A DNA stretch of 64,000 nt from a candidate division Zixibacteria bacterium RBG-1 (GTDB lineage: Bacteria; Zixibacteria; MSB-5A5; DSPP01; RBG-1): contig AUYT01000001.1 in the NCBI GenBank assembly GCA_000447245.1, positions 1,606,001 through 1,670,000 of the forward strand, written 5' to 3'. The translations under genes were made by a program, and so were the position numbers. Each line of letters starts with the position of its first letter. The stretch's first letter is position 1. The notes below the pieces were generated by a model. It saw nothing but the letters and a program-made list of their open reading frames with translations. It ran no database searches and was not told where the DNA came from. Below are positions 1 through 8,086 of the stretch, one piece after another.

Positions 1-2715
1 TAATTTCAAGAGCTGGTCGTGGAGTTGGTGATACCGCTCTTTGCTCTGGTCTGAATCCTCTTCCTTCTCCTCTTTTTGTTTTTCAACTTCCACCAATTCA
101 GTTTTCAAATTTTCTACATCGCCGGCCAGTTGAGTTTGCTCATTTTCCTTATTTTTTATCTCTTTGGTTTTTAATTTGAGCTTCTCTTCCGTATCAGCCA
201 GCATCTCCTCCATTCTTAATATATCATTTGCCAGTTGTTCTTTTTTGCCTTGCTGGGTGACAATTTCAATCCGGGATTGGTTCAGTTTCAAATTCAGTTC
301 ATCCTTTTGTTTTTCTAATTCCGAAACCTTTTGTTTGCCGCTATTTAATTTTTCAGCCAAACCTTGCTCTGTGTCGGTCAGCTGGGATAAGTTCTGCTCT
401 AATATTTGTTTTTGTTGGTTTAATTCTTTCAAGCTTCTATCCCGCTCCAGAATCTGCTGACTTTTAGCAAAGCCACCCTCTTCCACCGCTTTCTTTTCCA
501 GTTCGACTTCTTTCATCTTCAGTTCTTTTTTATTCCACAGCTCTCTTTTGGTTTTCTCCGGCTCAATTATTTGGGACAGCTCAGTTCTGGTAATCTCAAT
601 GTCGTGAATGATTTCGGCTTTGGAATTGATGGTCGTTTTCAGCTGGGCGTCGAATTGCTGAATCTTTTCATGCAGGGTTTTTAACTCTTTTTCTTTCCCG
701 ACTAGAGAAAACTCTTTTTTCTCTCCTCCTTTGACCACCCCGGTTTTGGTCAAAAGTTCGCCATCTAAAGTAACAATCTGGTGGTCGACCGGCAAGGATT
801 CCAATAGCTTGGAAGCCACCTCAAAATCTTTGACCACGATGGTCTTATGTAATAAAGAGTTGGCCAGCCAGTCCACATGCTTTCCGTTTTCGACTAAATC
901 CGAACCCCAGCCGATTATCCCTTTGGTTTCCTTAATCTGGGCTCTGCCATCCGTGGAAGAAGAATTTACCAATTCTTTTTTGATGATGAAACCACCTTCA
1001 CCCTTTTGATTCTCCTTAAGCTGGCCCAGGGCTTTTTTGGCTGAATCCAGATTATCCACTACCAAAAAAGATTTTCTCTCCCCCAGAGCCGCCTCTATAG
1101 CCCAGGCGTAAGCGGTGTCGGCCTGAATCAGATTGGCTACCGTGTCTAAGATTTTGAATTTTTCTTTTTGATTGATTAAAAATTGCACACCGGAATTATA
1201 CCCTTCGTAATTTTCAAAAAATTTCTCCAGCACTCTGAATTTGGCTTTTTCCGACGCCAGATTGGTTTCTAAACGGGTCTCCTGAAGCTGGTTATCTTTT
1301 AATTTTTGTTCCAGATTTTGCAGCTTATCTTCTAATTCCGTTTTAGTCCTCTGGGTATTTTCCCAGTCTGATTTTAATTTTTCTAACTCTTGGAAAGTTT
1401 TTAGGAATTGCTCCTCTTTTTCTTCCAACTCTTTTTGGCTCTTCTGATATTCGGAAACCAGAATGGCTTTTTGCTTCTGGGTTTCCTCGATTTTGAAATT
1501 CAAATTAGCCAGTTCGCTCTTGGCTGAGTTTAAGTTTTTTTCGGCCGTATTCAGCTCTTCTGTCTCCTTCTCATAATCCCGCCGGTTTTGAGCATACTGT
1601 TTCTCCAAAGAATTAAAATTCCTTTCTATACCAGAAACGCTTTTCTCTTTTTCAGCCAGCATCCCCTGCTGGTTTTCTAATTCAGGCTTTTTCTCCCTGA
1701 TATTTTTATCCAGATTTGCTTTCTGGGCTGTCAGACTTTCAATCTCGCCGGCAAGCTGGGTCAGAAGATTATTTAAGGCCTGCTGTTTTTCCTGGGAGAC
1801 CAAAATCTGCTGCTGTTTCTGGTAAAAGGACTCTTTGAACAAATTGATTTCTCTTTGCTGGCTTTCGACTTTTTTCTCCGCTTCCAGAAGCTCTAATTTG
1901 GCGTTCTCTAAGGTCAGCTCCTCTTTATCTAAGCTGACTTTCTGGAGGTCCTGGTCCTGATGGGAGAGCTTTAATTTTTCCGAGATTTCTTTTTCCTGAA
2001 TTTTTATGGTCTCGTATTCGGATTTGGCTAATTTGAGTTCTAATTCTTTAATCAGGTCCTGATTTTTCTGATAAACTAAAGCCTTGCGCATCTGCCTTTT
2101 TAAAGAGTTGACCTGTTTTTCCACTTCGGAAATAACGTCATTTAAACGCAGCAAATCTCCTTCGGTCTGCTCTAATTTTCGCAGGGCTTCTTTGCGTCTG
2201 TGCTTGTATTTGGTAATTCCGGCCGCTTCTTCAAACAGAGCTCTTCTTTCCCAGGCATTTTCAGAAAGCAGCGATTCTACCATGGACTGCTCCATGACCG
2301 AGTAAGCAAAAGCCCCTACTCCGGTGTCGGAGAATAAATCCACTATATCTTTTAAACGGCAGGGAATTCCGTTGAGCAGATATTCCCCGGTTCCGTCCCG
2401 GTAAACCCGGCGGGAGATGGTGACCTGCTGGTATTCGATGGGCAGGATGTTCTTGTTATTCTCAATGGTTAAAGATACCTCCGACATGCCGGCCGGTTTC
2501 TGGTCCATACTGCCGTTGAAAATAACCTGGTCCATCCGTTCCCCTCGTAAAACAGTGGGTCTTTGTTCCCCCAATACCCAGCGGATGGCATCAACTAGAT
2601 TGGTCTTGCCGCAGCCGTTCGGTCCTACAATGGCGGAAACTCCGGCTTTGAAAACCAGTCTGGTCTTTTTGGGAAAGGATTTGAAGCCTATGATTTCAAG
2701 TTCAGATAGATACAA
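1..2715 (-). CDS. smc: Chromosome segregation ATPase SMC, C-terminal part outside the window
   Basis: An open frame of 905 codons runs off the left edge; it holds the N-terminal ATPase half, the hinge and much of both coiled-coil arms of SMC, the ATPase that compacts and segregates chromosomes with ScpA/ScpB. The N-terminus reads YLSELEIIGFKSF, followed by Walker A GPNGCGKT at residues 31-38. Long Glu/Lys/Gln-rich coiled coil occupies roughly residues 170-490 and 670-905, separated by a hinge-like globular stretch near 500-650. The start is TTG at 2715, preceded by GGAGGGG at good spacing. Walker B and the signature motif would lie beyond base 1, as SMC proteins are usually near 1,180 residues. 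It lies 30 nt after the rodZ stop, probably in the dtd-maf-rodZ transcript. Confidence 0.95.
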   Translation of the reverse strand, partial: MYLSELEIIGFKSFPKKTRLVFKAGVSAIVGPNGCGKTNLVDAIRWVLGEQRPTVLRGERMDQVIFNGSMDQKPAGMSEVSLTIENNKNILPIEYQQVTISRRVYRDGTGEYLLNGIPCRLKDIVDLFSDTGVGAFAYSVMEQSMVESLLSENAWERRALFEEAAGITKYKHRRKEALRKLEQTEGDLLRLNDVISEVEKQVNSLKRQMRKALVYQKNQDLIKELELKLAKSEYETIKIQEKEISEKLKLSHQDQDLQKVSLDKEELTLENAKLELLEAEKKVESQQREINLFKESFYQKQQQILVSQEKQQALNNLLTQLAGEIESLTAQKANLDKNIREKKPELENQQGMLAEKEKSVSGIERNFNSLEKQYAQNRRDYEKETEELNTAEKNLNSAKSELANLNFKIEETQKQKAILVSEYQKSQKELEEKEEQFLKTFQELEKLKSDWENTQRTKTELEDKLQNLEQKLKDNQLQETRLETNLASEKAKFRVLEKFFENYEGYNSGVQFLINQKEKFKILDTVANLIQADTAYAWAIEAALGERKSFLVVDNLDSAKKALGQLKENQKGEGGFIIKKELVNSSSTDGRAQIKETKGIIGWGSDLVENGKHVDWLANSLLHKTIVVKDFEVASKLLESLPVDHQIVTLDGELLTKTGVVKGGEKKEFSLVGKEKELKTLHEKIQQFDAQLKTTINSKAEIIHDIEITRTELSQIIEPEKTKRELWNKKELKMKEVELEKKAVEEGGFAKSQQILERDRSLKELNQQKQILEQNLSQLTDTEQGLAEKLNSGKQKVSELEKQKDELNLKLNQSRIEIVTQQGKKEQLANDILRMEEMLADTEEKLKLKTKEIKNKENEQTQLAGDVENLKTELVEVEKQKEEKEEDSDQSKERYHQLHDQLLKL

Positions 2716-2745
2716 TTTTCCCCTCCTTGTTTGAGTCGGCCGAAA

Positions 2746-3519
2746 TTAAGGTGACTTTTTTTCTTCTAAGAAAGATTTATAATTTTCAAAATTTATTTTC
2801 AGGTCAATTACCGGTTTATTGGCTCTGCTGGCCAGAGGCTTTAGTCTCTGTTCGTTTATGAAACCGTTTACAGCATCAGGATTACCCAGGGTTATGATAA
2901 AACCATTTTTACAACTCCATTCTTTTTTCTGGTTAGGGTTGAGAAAGTCGTAATAAACCGTCTTTCCGTCAGCAATGATCTCAGCCCAGGATTTGCCGGT
3001 GGCTTCCAGCCGCAATAGTAACTTTTGTTCCGCAACCGGCGTGGCTACGGCTGTTGTCAAAGTTTCCGTAGAGCTGGGTTGTATCGGCACGGCTTCCCGC
3101 AGCGGTAAACCCATCTCAGCCTGGTTGCTTTGAACTGGAGTGGATTTTTCCGGAGATTTTTTGAATACCTCCCACAAAATTATCAGAACCAAGACTAACC
3201 CAGCCGCTACCAGAATTACATCCAGGAAGCGGGATTTTTTTCTGATGGGTTTGGGTTTGTAGCGGAATTCCTCCGTCATCTCAATCTCTTTGAATTTGGT
3301 GGTGAGTTCGTCCAAGTCCTCTCCCAATTGGTGTAAATAGGCCCGTAGGAAGAGCCTTACGTGGGTTTTGCTAGGTAGCTCATCCAGACGATTATCTTCC
3401 AAAGCCGCCAGGTATTGTAAAGAAATTTTAGTGCGGGCCGCCAGTTCTTCTAAGCTCAGTTTTTTTCTTTCTCTTAAATTTTTGATATAGCTGCCGAAAT
3501 TTTCAATGAGCTGGCTCAT
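2746..3519 (-). CDS. rodZ: RodZ-like protein: cytoplasmic HTH, one membrane helix, periplasmic DUF4115 domain
   Basis: The 257-residue protein begins with a Cro/CI-type helix-turn-helix (about residues 8-70; LSLEELAARTKIS is the recognisable part). A basic linker and a single hydrophobic helix (about residues 100-118, VILVAAGLVLVLIILWEVF) follow, then a Ser/Thr/Pro-rich linker and a C-terminal beta-rich domain of the RodZ/DUF4115 type containing SWAEIIADGKTVYYDFLNP. RodZ anchors MreB to the membrane and supports rod shape; that role is known for the family and not shown here. The start overlaps the maf stop by 4 nt, so translation is probably coupled. Confidence 0.85.
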   Translation of the reverse strand: MSQLIENFGSYIKNLRERKKLSLEELAARTKISLQYLAALEDNRLDELPSKTHVRLFLRAYLHQLGEDLDELTTKFKEIEMTEEFRYKPKPIRKKSRFLDVILVAAGLVLVLIILWEVFKKSPEKSTPVQSNQAEMGLPLREAVPIQPSSTETLTTAVATPVAEQKLLLRLEATGKSWAEIIADGKTVYYDFLNPNQKKEWSCKNGFIITLGNPDAVNGFINEQRLKPLASRANKPVIDLKINFENYKSFLEEKKSP

Positions 3520-4145
3520 AAGATTTCCTTTAAAAGTTCTTGTACTTTTTGCAGAGGTAACCCCATGACGTTGTCAAAATTCCCCTCAATTTTTTCCACC
3601 AAAAAAGCTCCTTTCTCTTGAATTCCGTAGGCACCGGCTTTATCCAGAGAGTCCCCGGTGTCGACATACCCATTTATTTCTTTTTCTGTCAACATCTTAA
3701 ATTTTATCTCGGTCACTTCAAAACCGCTTATTTGCTTAGAGTTATTCTTATTCAGCAAAGCCACTCCGGTATAAACCTGATGCCATTTTCCGCTTAATTT
3801 TTTGAGCATTGAGAATGCTTCTTTTTCATCTTTGGGTTTACCCAAAATCTCTTGCTCTAAAACCACTACTGTATCAGCCCCCAAAATAATTCCAGTGGTA
3901 ATTTGTGAACCGACACTTTCTGCCTTTTTCATAGAATTTTTCTGTACCAAAATTTCGTGCTTCTGAGAATTCTGTATTTCATCGGAATAACGTGGACTGG
4001 TAATTTTAAAGGAAACTCTTGCCAGATTCAGTATTTCCACCCTTCTGGGGGAGTTGGAGGCTAAGATTAGTTCGTACCCATTTAAAAATCGGCTAATCTC
4101 CCGGCCAATTTTAAGACTATTTTTTTTAAATTCAGTTATATTCAT
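3516..4145 (-). CDS. maf: Maf family nucleotide pyrophosphatase
   Basis: Maf proteins hydrolyse non-canonical or modified nucleoside triphosphates and have been linked to septum control. The family hallmark LILASNSPRR is at residues 27-36, and the second block ILGADTVVVLEQEILGKPKD lies near residues 90-110, followed by the usual S-G-x-W-H-x-V-Y-T-G motif. At 209 residues it is slightly long because about 26 residues precede the SNSPRR motif, where most Maf proteins have only a few; the encoded start may be too early, though no clearly better start is visible. It follows dtd by 3 nt and overlaps rodZ by 4 nt. Confidence 0.92.
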   Translation of the reverse strand: MNITEFKKNSLKIGREISRFLNGYELILASNSPRRVEILNLARVSFKITSPRYSDEIQNSQKHEILVQKNSMKKAESVGSQITTGIILGADTVVVLEQEILGKPKDEKEAFSMLKKLSGKWHQVYTGVALLNKNNSKQISGFEVTEIKFKMLTEKEINGYVDTGDSLDKAGAYGIQEKGAFLVEKIEGNFDNVMGLPLQKVQELLKEIL

Positions 4146-4148
4146 GGC

Positions 4149-4586
4149 TTAATTTTCTAAAATCAAAGTTACCGGCCCGGAGTTGAAAATCTTGACAAGC
4201 ATCTTGGCTCCAAAAACGCCGGCCTTTACCGTCAGACTGTATCCCTTGAGAAAATCCACAAATTTTTGATATAACCTTTCCGCTTCTCTTGGTTCCAGTG
4301 CCCCGGTAAAACTGGGCCTGCGACCCTTTTGGGTATCTGCATATAATGTAAATTGGGAGACCACCAAAATTTCTGCTTTTACATCCACAGCTGACAGATT
4401 CATCTTCCCCTCTTGGTCTTCAAAAATACGTAAATTAGCGCATTTGTCTGCCAAAAATTTCGCCTGCTCTTCGCTATCTCCGGTTTTCACTCCCACAAGC
4501 AGAACCATCCCCTCTCCGATTTCGTTTACAATTTTTCCTTCTACTTCTACACTGCTTTGTTTAACTCTCTGTAAAACCACTTTCAA
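4149..4586 (-). CDS. dtd: D-aminoacyl-tRNA deacylase
   Basis: The 145-residue product matches DTD in length and motifs. [15 protein letters not shown] is at the N-terminus, SQFTLYAD is in the middle, and NSGPVT near the C-terminus carries the Gly-cisPro pair that gives chiral selectivity. DTD removes D-amino acids (and glycine mischarged on tRNA-Ala) from tRNA in the cytosol. The start codon is TTG at 4586, chosen because it gives the conserved N-terminus. Ribosome-binding complementarity upstream is poor. It heads the dtd-maf-rodZ-smc group. Confidence 0.95.
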   Translation of the reverse strand: MKVVLQRVKQSSVEVEGKIVNEIGEGMVLLVGVKTGDSEEQAKFLADKCANLRIFEDQEGKMNLSAVDVKAEILVVSQFTLYADTQKGRRPSFTGALEPREAERLYQKFVDFLKGYSLTVKAGVFGAKMLVKIFNSGPVTLILEN

Positions 4587-4609
4587 TTTTTCTAGCCCAA
4601 GTTTGGCTT

Positions 4610-4638
4610 AAATTAACTATAGGGGGTAGAATTGTCAA
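4610..4638 (-). promoter_or_regulatory. Candidate sigma-70 promoter of dtd
   Basis: On the minus strand a perfect TTGACA (4633-4638) is followed after 17 nt by TAATTT (4610-4615, three of six consensus positions). The start would fall about 17 nt before the dtd TTG codon. The -35 is strong and the -10 weak. Confidence 0.4.
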
Positions 4639-4730
4639 CAAAAACCTTTATATTGCAGAAAATTTGTTGGGGGACACAATTAGTAGGAATTTGCTGAAAA
4701 TTCTATAAATTTAAATGAAAAGAGGATAAT

Positions 4731-4949
4731 ATGCACAAAATTATAATTTACACAGCAGTAGCACATGAAATGGGACTCAATAATTGTGAGTTGTGGAAGG
4801 AAAAATTTTGTGAGATGGGAAGATACAAGAGCTTAAAACGAGAAATTTGGATGGATGTCAAATTGTGTGAAAAACACCAGCTAGAATTAGTGGATTTAAT
4901 AAGCCAAACTGTTTTTGATTTCTATGAAAAAAATAGAAGACATAAATAG
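4731..4949 (+). CDS. Small hypothetical protein, the only plus-strand gene candidate
   Basis: A 72-codon ORF begins at ATG after AAAAGAGGATAAT, which contains a plausible ribosome-binding site (GAGG, 5-6 nt spacing). The product is charged, contains three cysteines, shows no signal peptide or membrane helix, and I recognise no family. It lies between dtd, which points away, and the AlkD-like gene, which converges on it with a 9-nt gap. It could be a genuine small gene or chance coding in an AT-rich spacer; the ribosome-binding site and the lack of any other use for this stretch are the only support. Confidence 0.4.
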   Translation: MHKIIIYTAVAHEMGLNNCELWKEKFCEMGRYKSLKREIWMDVKLCEKHQLELVDLISQTVFDFYEKNRRHK

Positions 4950-4958
4950 GCCTACACT

Positions 4959-5639
4959 TTATCTTTTTACTCTTTTCAAAACTTTTTGAATGTAGTCTGT
5001 CGCATCCGGAGTTTTACAGCCGGTCTCCCCGTGGTCAACTTCTACTTTCCCAATTTTTTTGGCTGTGGCAAAAGCTTCTGCAATTAGAGCTGGCTTAAAC
5101 ACTCCGATACCAATGACAGCGCCGTTCATGGAATGCCTGGCTCGGTTAGGTGAGGAATGAATTTCCTTTTCAATGGTTTTAAGATATCTCTGGCAATCTG
5201 TTTCTGAAATGCCAGCACCATTCTTGAGTAATCCACCCAGAATCGAATACCCGCATTGGCGGACAAATTCTTTGGAAGATTTCATCCATTCTTCCATTTT
5301 TTCTTTGGCAAAGGCGGCTCTGGAAACGAGACCGGCGAACAAGTCAACCAGCCCATAAGAAGTTAAGTTTTCAATCCACTTATCCGCCTGGGCGGATGTA
5401 ATCTGCTTGGGGTCGGCAATCATGGTGGCTAAGATTCGGGCATCGGTATTTCCGGATTCCCATAATTGCACAGCTAACCTATGGTCGACTTTGATTTTCT
5501 TCTGCAGTTTATTCAGATTGGCAAAGCTGACCCCGAACAGATTGTCACCCGCTCCGTGACGTTTGTAGATTTTCACGTTTTGAGCCGTCCCCAATTTTTT
5601 GAGTTCAGCCATTACTTCCGTATAGGTCATGTTCTTCAT
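4959..5639 (-). CDS. DNA alkylation repair enzyme, AlkD-like HEAT-repeat fold
   Basis: The 226-residue protein resembles the AlkC/AlkD-like DNA-alkylation-repair family: an all-helical HEAT-like solenoid that excises or senses N3/N7-alkylated purines. Recognisable features are an N-terminal GVSFANLNKLQKKI segment, the repeated helix pairs with WESGNTDARILATMIAD and WIENLTSYGLVDLFAGLVSR, and the C-terminal IGIGVFKPALIAEAFATAKKIGKVEVDHGET. The family assignment is fairly firm; activity on a particular lesion is not deducible. Both M1 and M4 are plausible starts, with AGGATAGAGG just upstream. It appears monocistronic. Confidence 0.8.
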   Translation of the reverse strand: MKNMTYTEVMAELKKLGTAQNVKIYKRHGAGDNLFGVSFANLNKLQKKIKVDHRLAVQLWESGNTDARILATMIADPKQITSAQADKWIENLTSYGLVDLFAGLVSRAAFAKEKMEEWMKSSKEFVRQCGYSILGGLLKNGAGISETDCQRYLKTIEKEIHSSPNRARHSMNGAVIGIGVFKPALIAEAFATAKKIGKVEVDHGETGCKTPDATDYIQKVLKRVKR

Positions 5640-5667
5640 CCTCTATCCTAAATTATTCAAATTTTTT

Positions 5668-7251
5668 TTACAGACAGCACTCTCTATTTTTCACCGGCAA
5701 TGGTCCGGCTTTAAAAATAAAATTTATCAGGTAAATCACATCCGTCAGCAATACTTTCCCGTCCGCATTCGCATCCGCTCGACAAGCCGGAGGTGGCAGG
5801 GGTTGGAAACGGAAAATTAAATTTATGGTCGTCACCACATCTGACAAAAGAACATCGTTATCATTATTGGCATCCCCGGCTTTGGCAACACAAGCTAAAG
5901 GAATATATTTAATGGTGGCAAAATCATAACCAGATCCTTTTCCTCGGCTTCGACCGGTGACATAGACATTTCCGCTGTCATCTACCGCTAAGGCATAAGC
6001 TACATCCCCACTGTCACTGGGTCCGTCGTAGCGCGTAACCCACTCCAGAGTTCCATCAGCAGCATATTTGACAGTGGCATAATCCTGATTAAGAGCCGCG
6101 GAAGGGTCCCTATCACTATAGCCGGTAACATAAATATTTTCGCTGTCATCCACTGCCACAGCATAGGCCTCGTCATTTCCGTTTCCCGGCCCGTTGTAAC
6201 GTCTGGTCCACAGAGTATCTCCGATAGCAGAATACTTGATGGTCAGGTAATCCAAATTTACTGCCGCTCCGGTCTCTGCATCGCTGTAGCCGGTAACATA
6301 GACATTTCCAGTATTATCTACAGCTATGGCAAAGGCTTCATCCCCCCCACTCCCCGGTCCGTTGTAACGCCGGGTCCATAAGCTGTCCCCGATTGAATTA
6401 TATTTTATGGTGGCATAATCATCTACCGCAGAACCCAGCCCGACGCTGAAGCCAGTAACATATACATTGCCGTTATTATCAACCGCTAAATCATAGGCAT
6501 CGTCCAGATAATTCCCCGGACCGTTATAGCGTCTGACCCAAGCTAAGTCCCCGTTAGAATTATATTTGAGGGTGGCGTAATCATGGTTGGTCCCTGAACC
6601 GATGCTCAAGCCCGTCACATATACATTCCGGCTGGTATCCACTGCAATGGCGTATGGATAATCGTAGCTATTACCAGGCCCGTCGTAGCGCCTGGTCCAT
6701 AAAGTGTCTCCAGTTGGGGAATATTTGATAGTCAAATAATCGGTGGTACCAGCTCCCACACTAAAGCCAGTAACATAGACATTGCCGCTGTCATCCACAG
6801 CGATGGCGTAAGCCCGGTCACCCGCATTGGCGGGACCGTTGTAATGTCGGACCCACAGCGTATCCCCCAGGGAATCGTATTTTATGGTGGAATAGCAAAA
6901 ATTGGTTCCGCTGCCTAGACTGTATCCGGTAACATAAGTATTCCCGCTGTCATCCAAAGCCAGAGCCATCGCGATATCCATGCCGTTTCCAGGTCCGTCA
7001 TATGTTCTGACCCACAAGGTGTCCCCGTTGGAGTTATATTTTATGGTGGTAATGTCTTCCGCTGAATCGGACGAGGTACTGTATCCGGTGACAAAAATAT
7101 TTCCATTTTTATCAATGGCTAAGTCGTATCCTTCGTCACTATTATTGGCAGAGCCGGCAAATCTCTTGACCCAAGCCGTGTCCACTTGAGCCACAAGAGG
7201 TGCATAGACAAGAAGCAGAAGTAATAGTAGAATGATTTTTTGGACTTTCAA
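5668..7251 (-). CDS. Secreted SBBP-repeat beta-propeller protein with C-terminal dockerin-like repeats
   Basis: A hydrophobic signal peptide (VQKIILLLLLLLVYAPLVAQ) precedes eight tandem units of about 53-56 residues with the pattern W-R-Y-(D/N)-G-P-G-N ... A-(V/L)-D-x-x-G-N-(V/I)-Y-V-T-G-(Y/F)-S ... (T/I)-x-K-Y. This is the SBBP family and is expected to fold as a beta-propeller. Two dockerin-I-like Ca-binding units close the protein, each beginning with a D-x-N-x-D type loop (GDANNDNDVLLSDVVTTI and ADANADGKVLLTDVI). It is probably exported or surface-attached; its ligand is unknown. An ATG at 7263 would add four residues, but the TTG at 7251 has GGAG six bases upstream and gives a cleaner signal peptide. 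Confidence 0.85.
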   Translation of the reverse strand: MKVQKIILLLLLLLVYAPLVAQVDTAWVKRFAGSANNSDEGYDLAIDKNGNIFVTGYSTSSDSAEDITTIKYNSNGDTLWVRTYDGPGNGMDIAMALALDDSGNTYVTGYSLGSGTNFCYSTIKYDSLGDTLWVRHYNGPANAGDRAYAIAVDDSGNVYVTGFSVGAGTTDYLTIKYSPTGDTLWTRRYDGPGNSYDYPYAIAVDTSRNVYVTGLSIGSGTNHDYATLKYNSNGDLAWVRRYNGPGNYLDDAYDLAVDNNGNVYVTGFSVGLGSAVDDYATIKYNSIGDSLWTRRYNGPGSGGDEAFAIAVDNTGNVYVTGYSDAETGAAVNLDYLTIKYSAIGDTLWTRRYNGPGNGNDEAYAVAVDDSENIYVTGYSDRDPSAALNQDYATVKYAADGTLEWVTRYDGPSDSGDVAYALAVDDSGNVYVTGRSRGKGSGYDFATIKYIPLACVAKAGDANNDNDVLLSDVVTTINLIFRFQPLPPPACRADANADGKVLLTDVIYLINFIFKAGPLPVKNRECCL

Positions 7252-7274
7252 ATTAAACTCCATCTTTCACAGCC

Positions 7275-7303
7275 AGTTTAAGTAAAATTGCCAAAAAGGT
7301 CAA
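7275..7303 (-). promoter_or_regulatory. Candidate promoter of the SBBP/dockerin gene
   Basis: On the minus strand TTGACC (7298-7303) and TAAACT (7275-7280) are separated by 17 nt. The site sits between the fmdB terminator and the gene. The predicted transcript start is only about 5 nt from the ATG at 7263, which is another reason to prefer the TTG at 7251. Confidence 0.4.
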
Positions 7304-7313
7304 GGTTTATTTG

Positions 7314-7347
7314 AAAAAATGGGGTCACATAAATGAACATGACCCCT
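7314..7347 (-). terminator. Rho-independent terminator downstream of fmdB
   Basis: Inverted repeat GGGGTCA/TGACCCC (7321-7327 and 7340-7346) with a 12-nt loop. On the minus strand it is followed at once by A then a run of T (7314-7319), the layout expected to end the hsp20-dnaK-rpoZ-fmdB transcript. Confidence 0.65.
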
Positions 7348-7439
7348 CTACTTATAATTATCGACCGCCAACCCGGACCAAATTAGTACTGGAAGTTTTG
7401 TGAATCAGTTCAGATTTTACCCAAACCTAAAAACTTTGA

Positions 7440-7537
7440 TTATGCTTACAGCATGGTGTCCCTACGGGATACCCGATAGTCTACTGACATAGACTATGAC
7501 AGTAGTCTAAGGCAAAGCCGGAGGGTGTAACCAAAAA
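7440..7537. repeat. Intergenic palindrome-rich element, related to one near 19.45 kb
   Basis: This spacer shares GCTTACAGCAT and the GGTGTCCCT/CTACGGGAT words with the spacer at 19445-19545. It also contains alternating short inverted repeats: TAGTCTA-6 nt-TAGACTA, overlapping AGACTA-6 nt-TAGTCT at about 7476-7509. Its right end, reading TTTTTGGTTACACCC on the minus strand, starts immediately after the fmdB stop codon. Confidence 0.45.
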
Positions 7538-7795
7538 CTACTCTTTTTTCTTTTCAGATTTTGTGGACGGAGAAGATTTCTCTTTTTCTTCTTTGGCTTT
7601 TTTCTTATAGCCGTCGCTGCGGTAATCGGTTTTATAAAACCCGCTCCCTTTGAAAAGAAGACCGGCTCCGCCGGACAAAAGCCGTTCCACTTTACCTCCG
7701 CAGCGGGGACAGGTTTTCAGGCGTGGCTCGGAAATTCTCTGGAACTCTTCGAATTTATGCTGGCAACTTGTGCACAGATATTCGTAAGTAGGCAT
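7538..7795 (-). CDS. FmdB-type zinc-ribbon protein
   Basis: The 85-residue protein starts with MPTYEYLCTSC and has two CxxC pairs (CTSC, CPRC) in the first 35 residues, the single-domain zinc ribbon of the FmdB/putative regulatory protein family. A glycine-rich GSGFYKTDY segment follows, then a low-complexity Lys/Glu/Ser tail, also usual for the family. Its role is not established in general; binding to nucleic acid or ribosomes is a guess. It follows rpoZ by 8 nt and is the last gene before a terminator. Confidence 0.85.
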   Translation of the reverse strand: MPTYEYLCTSCQHKFEEFQRISEPRLKTCPRCGGKVERLLSGGAGLLFKGSGFYKTDYRSDGYKKKAKEEKEKSSPSTKSEKKKE

Positions 7796-7803
7796 CGGCT
7801 CTC

Positions 7804-8037
7804 TTAATTCTGATTATTTGGTTTTTCAAATTGCAAGGCACCCTCGGCCAGCTCTTTCAAGGCTATGCTGGTTACTCTCAGAGCCCCGTTTTTGACCGGG
7901 GCTTCTTCGAATAAATTTTGCTGCTCCTGTTGCTTTCTGAGTTTTTCGTTTAATTTACGAGCCCGCTTGGACGTGATTATCACGGCCTCGTAGCGGTTTA
8001 ATTTCTGTTTGGCGATGCTGTCAATGGCTTCTAACAT
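7804..8037 (-). CDS. rpoZ: RNA polymerase omega subunit
   Basis: The product (77 residues from the preferred start) carries the omega signature: MLEAIDSIAKQKLNRYEAVIITSKRARKLN in pieces, with the RYEAV...ITSKRAR core, and a C-terminal half with ITSIALKELAEG. Omega assists RNA polymerase assembly by binding the beta-prime subunit. The ATG at 8037 is preferred over the upstream in-frame ATG at 8058 because GGAGGGAG lies 5 nt before it, while the upstream ATG overlaps the -10 box of a likely promoter. It follows dnaK and precedes an FmdB-type zinc-ribbon gene. Confidence 0.9.
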   Translation of the reverse strand: MLEAIDSIAKQKLNRYEAVIITSKRARKLNEKLRKQQEQQNLFEEAPVKNGALRVTSIALKELAEGALQFEKPNNQN

Positions 8038-8056
8038 ACTCCCTCCTCTAAAATAC

Positions 8057-8086
8057 ATTATACGAAAGTTCTCGGCTAATTGACAA
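8057..8086 (-). promoter_or_regulatory. Candidate rpoZ promoter inside the end of dnaK
   Basis: TTGTCA (8081-8086) and a perfect TATAAT (8057-8062) are separated by 18 nt on the minus strand. The -35 lies within the last codons of dnaK. It would allow rpoZ-fmdB expression independent of the heat-shock promoter. Confidence 0.5.

Noticed and set aside
5700-7200. Regularly spaced repeats in the SBBP gene as a possible CRISPR array
   Set aside because: The period (about 160 bp) corresponds to coding repeats of a beta-propeller, the frame is open, and repeat units are diverged.
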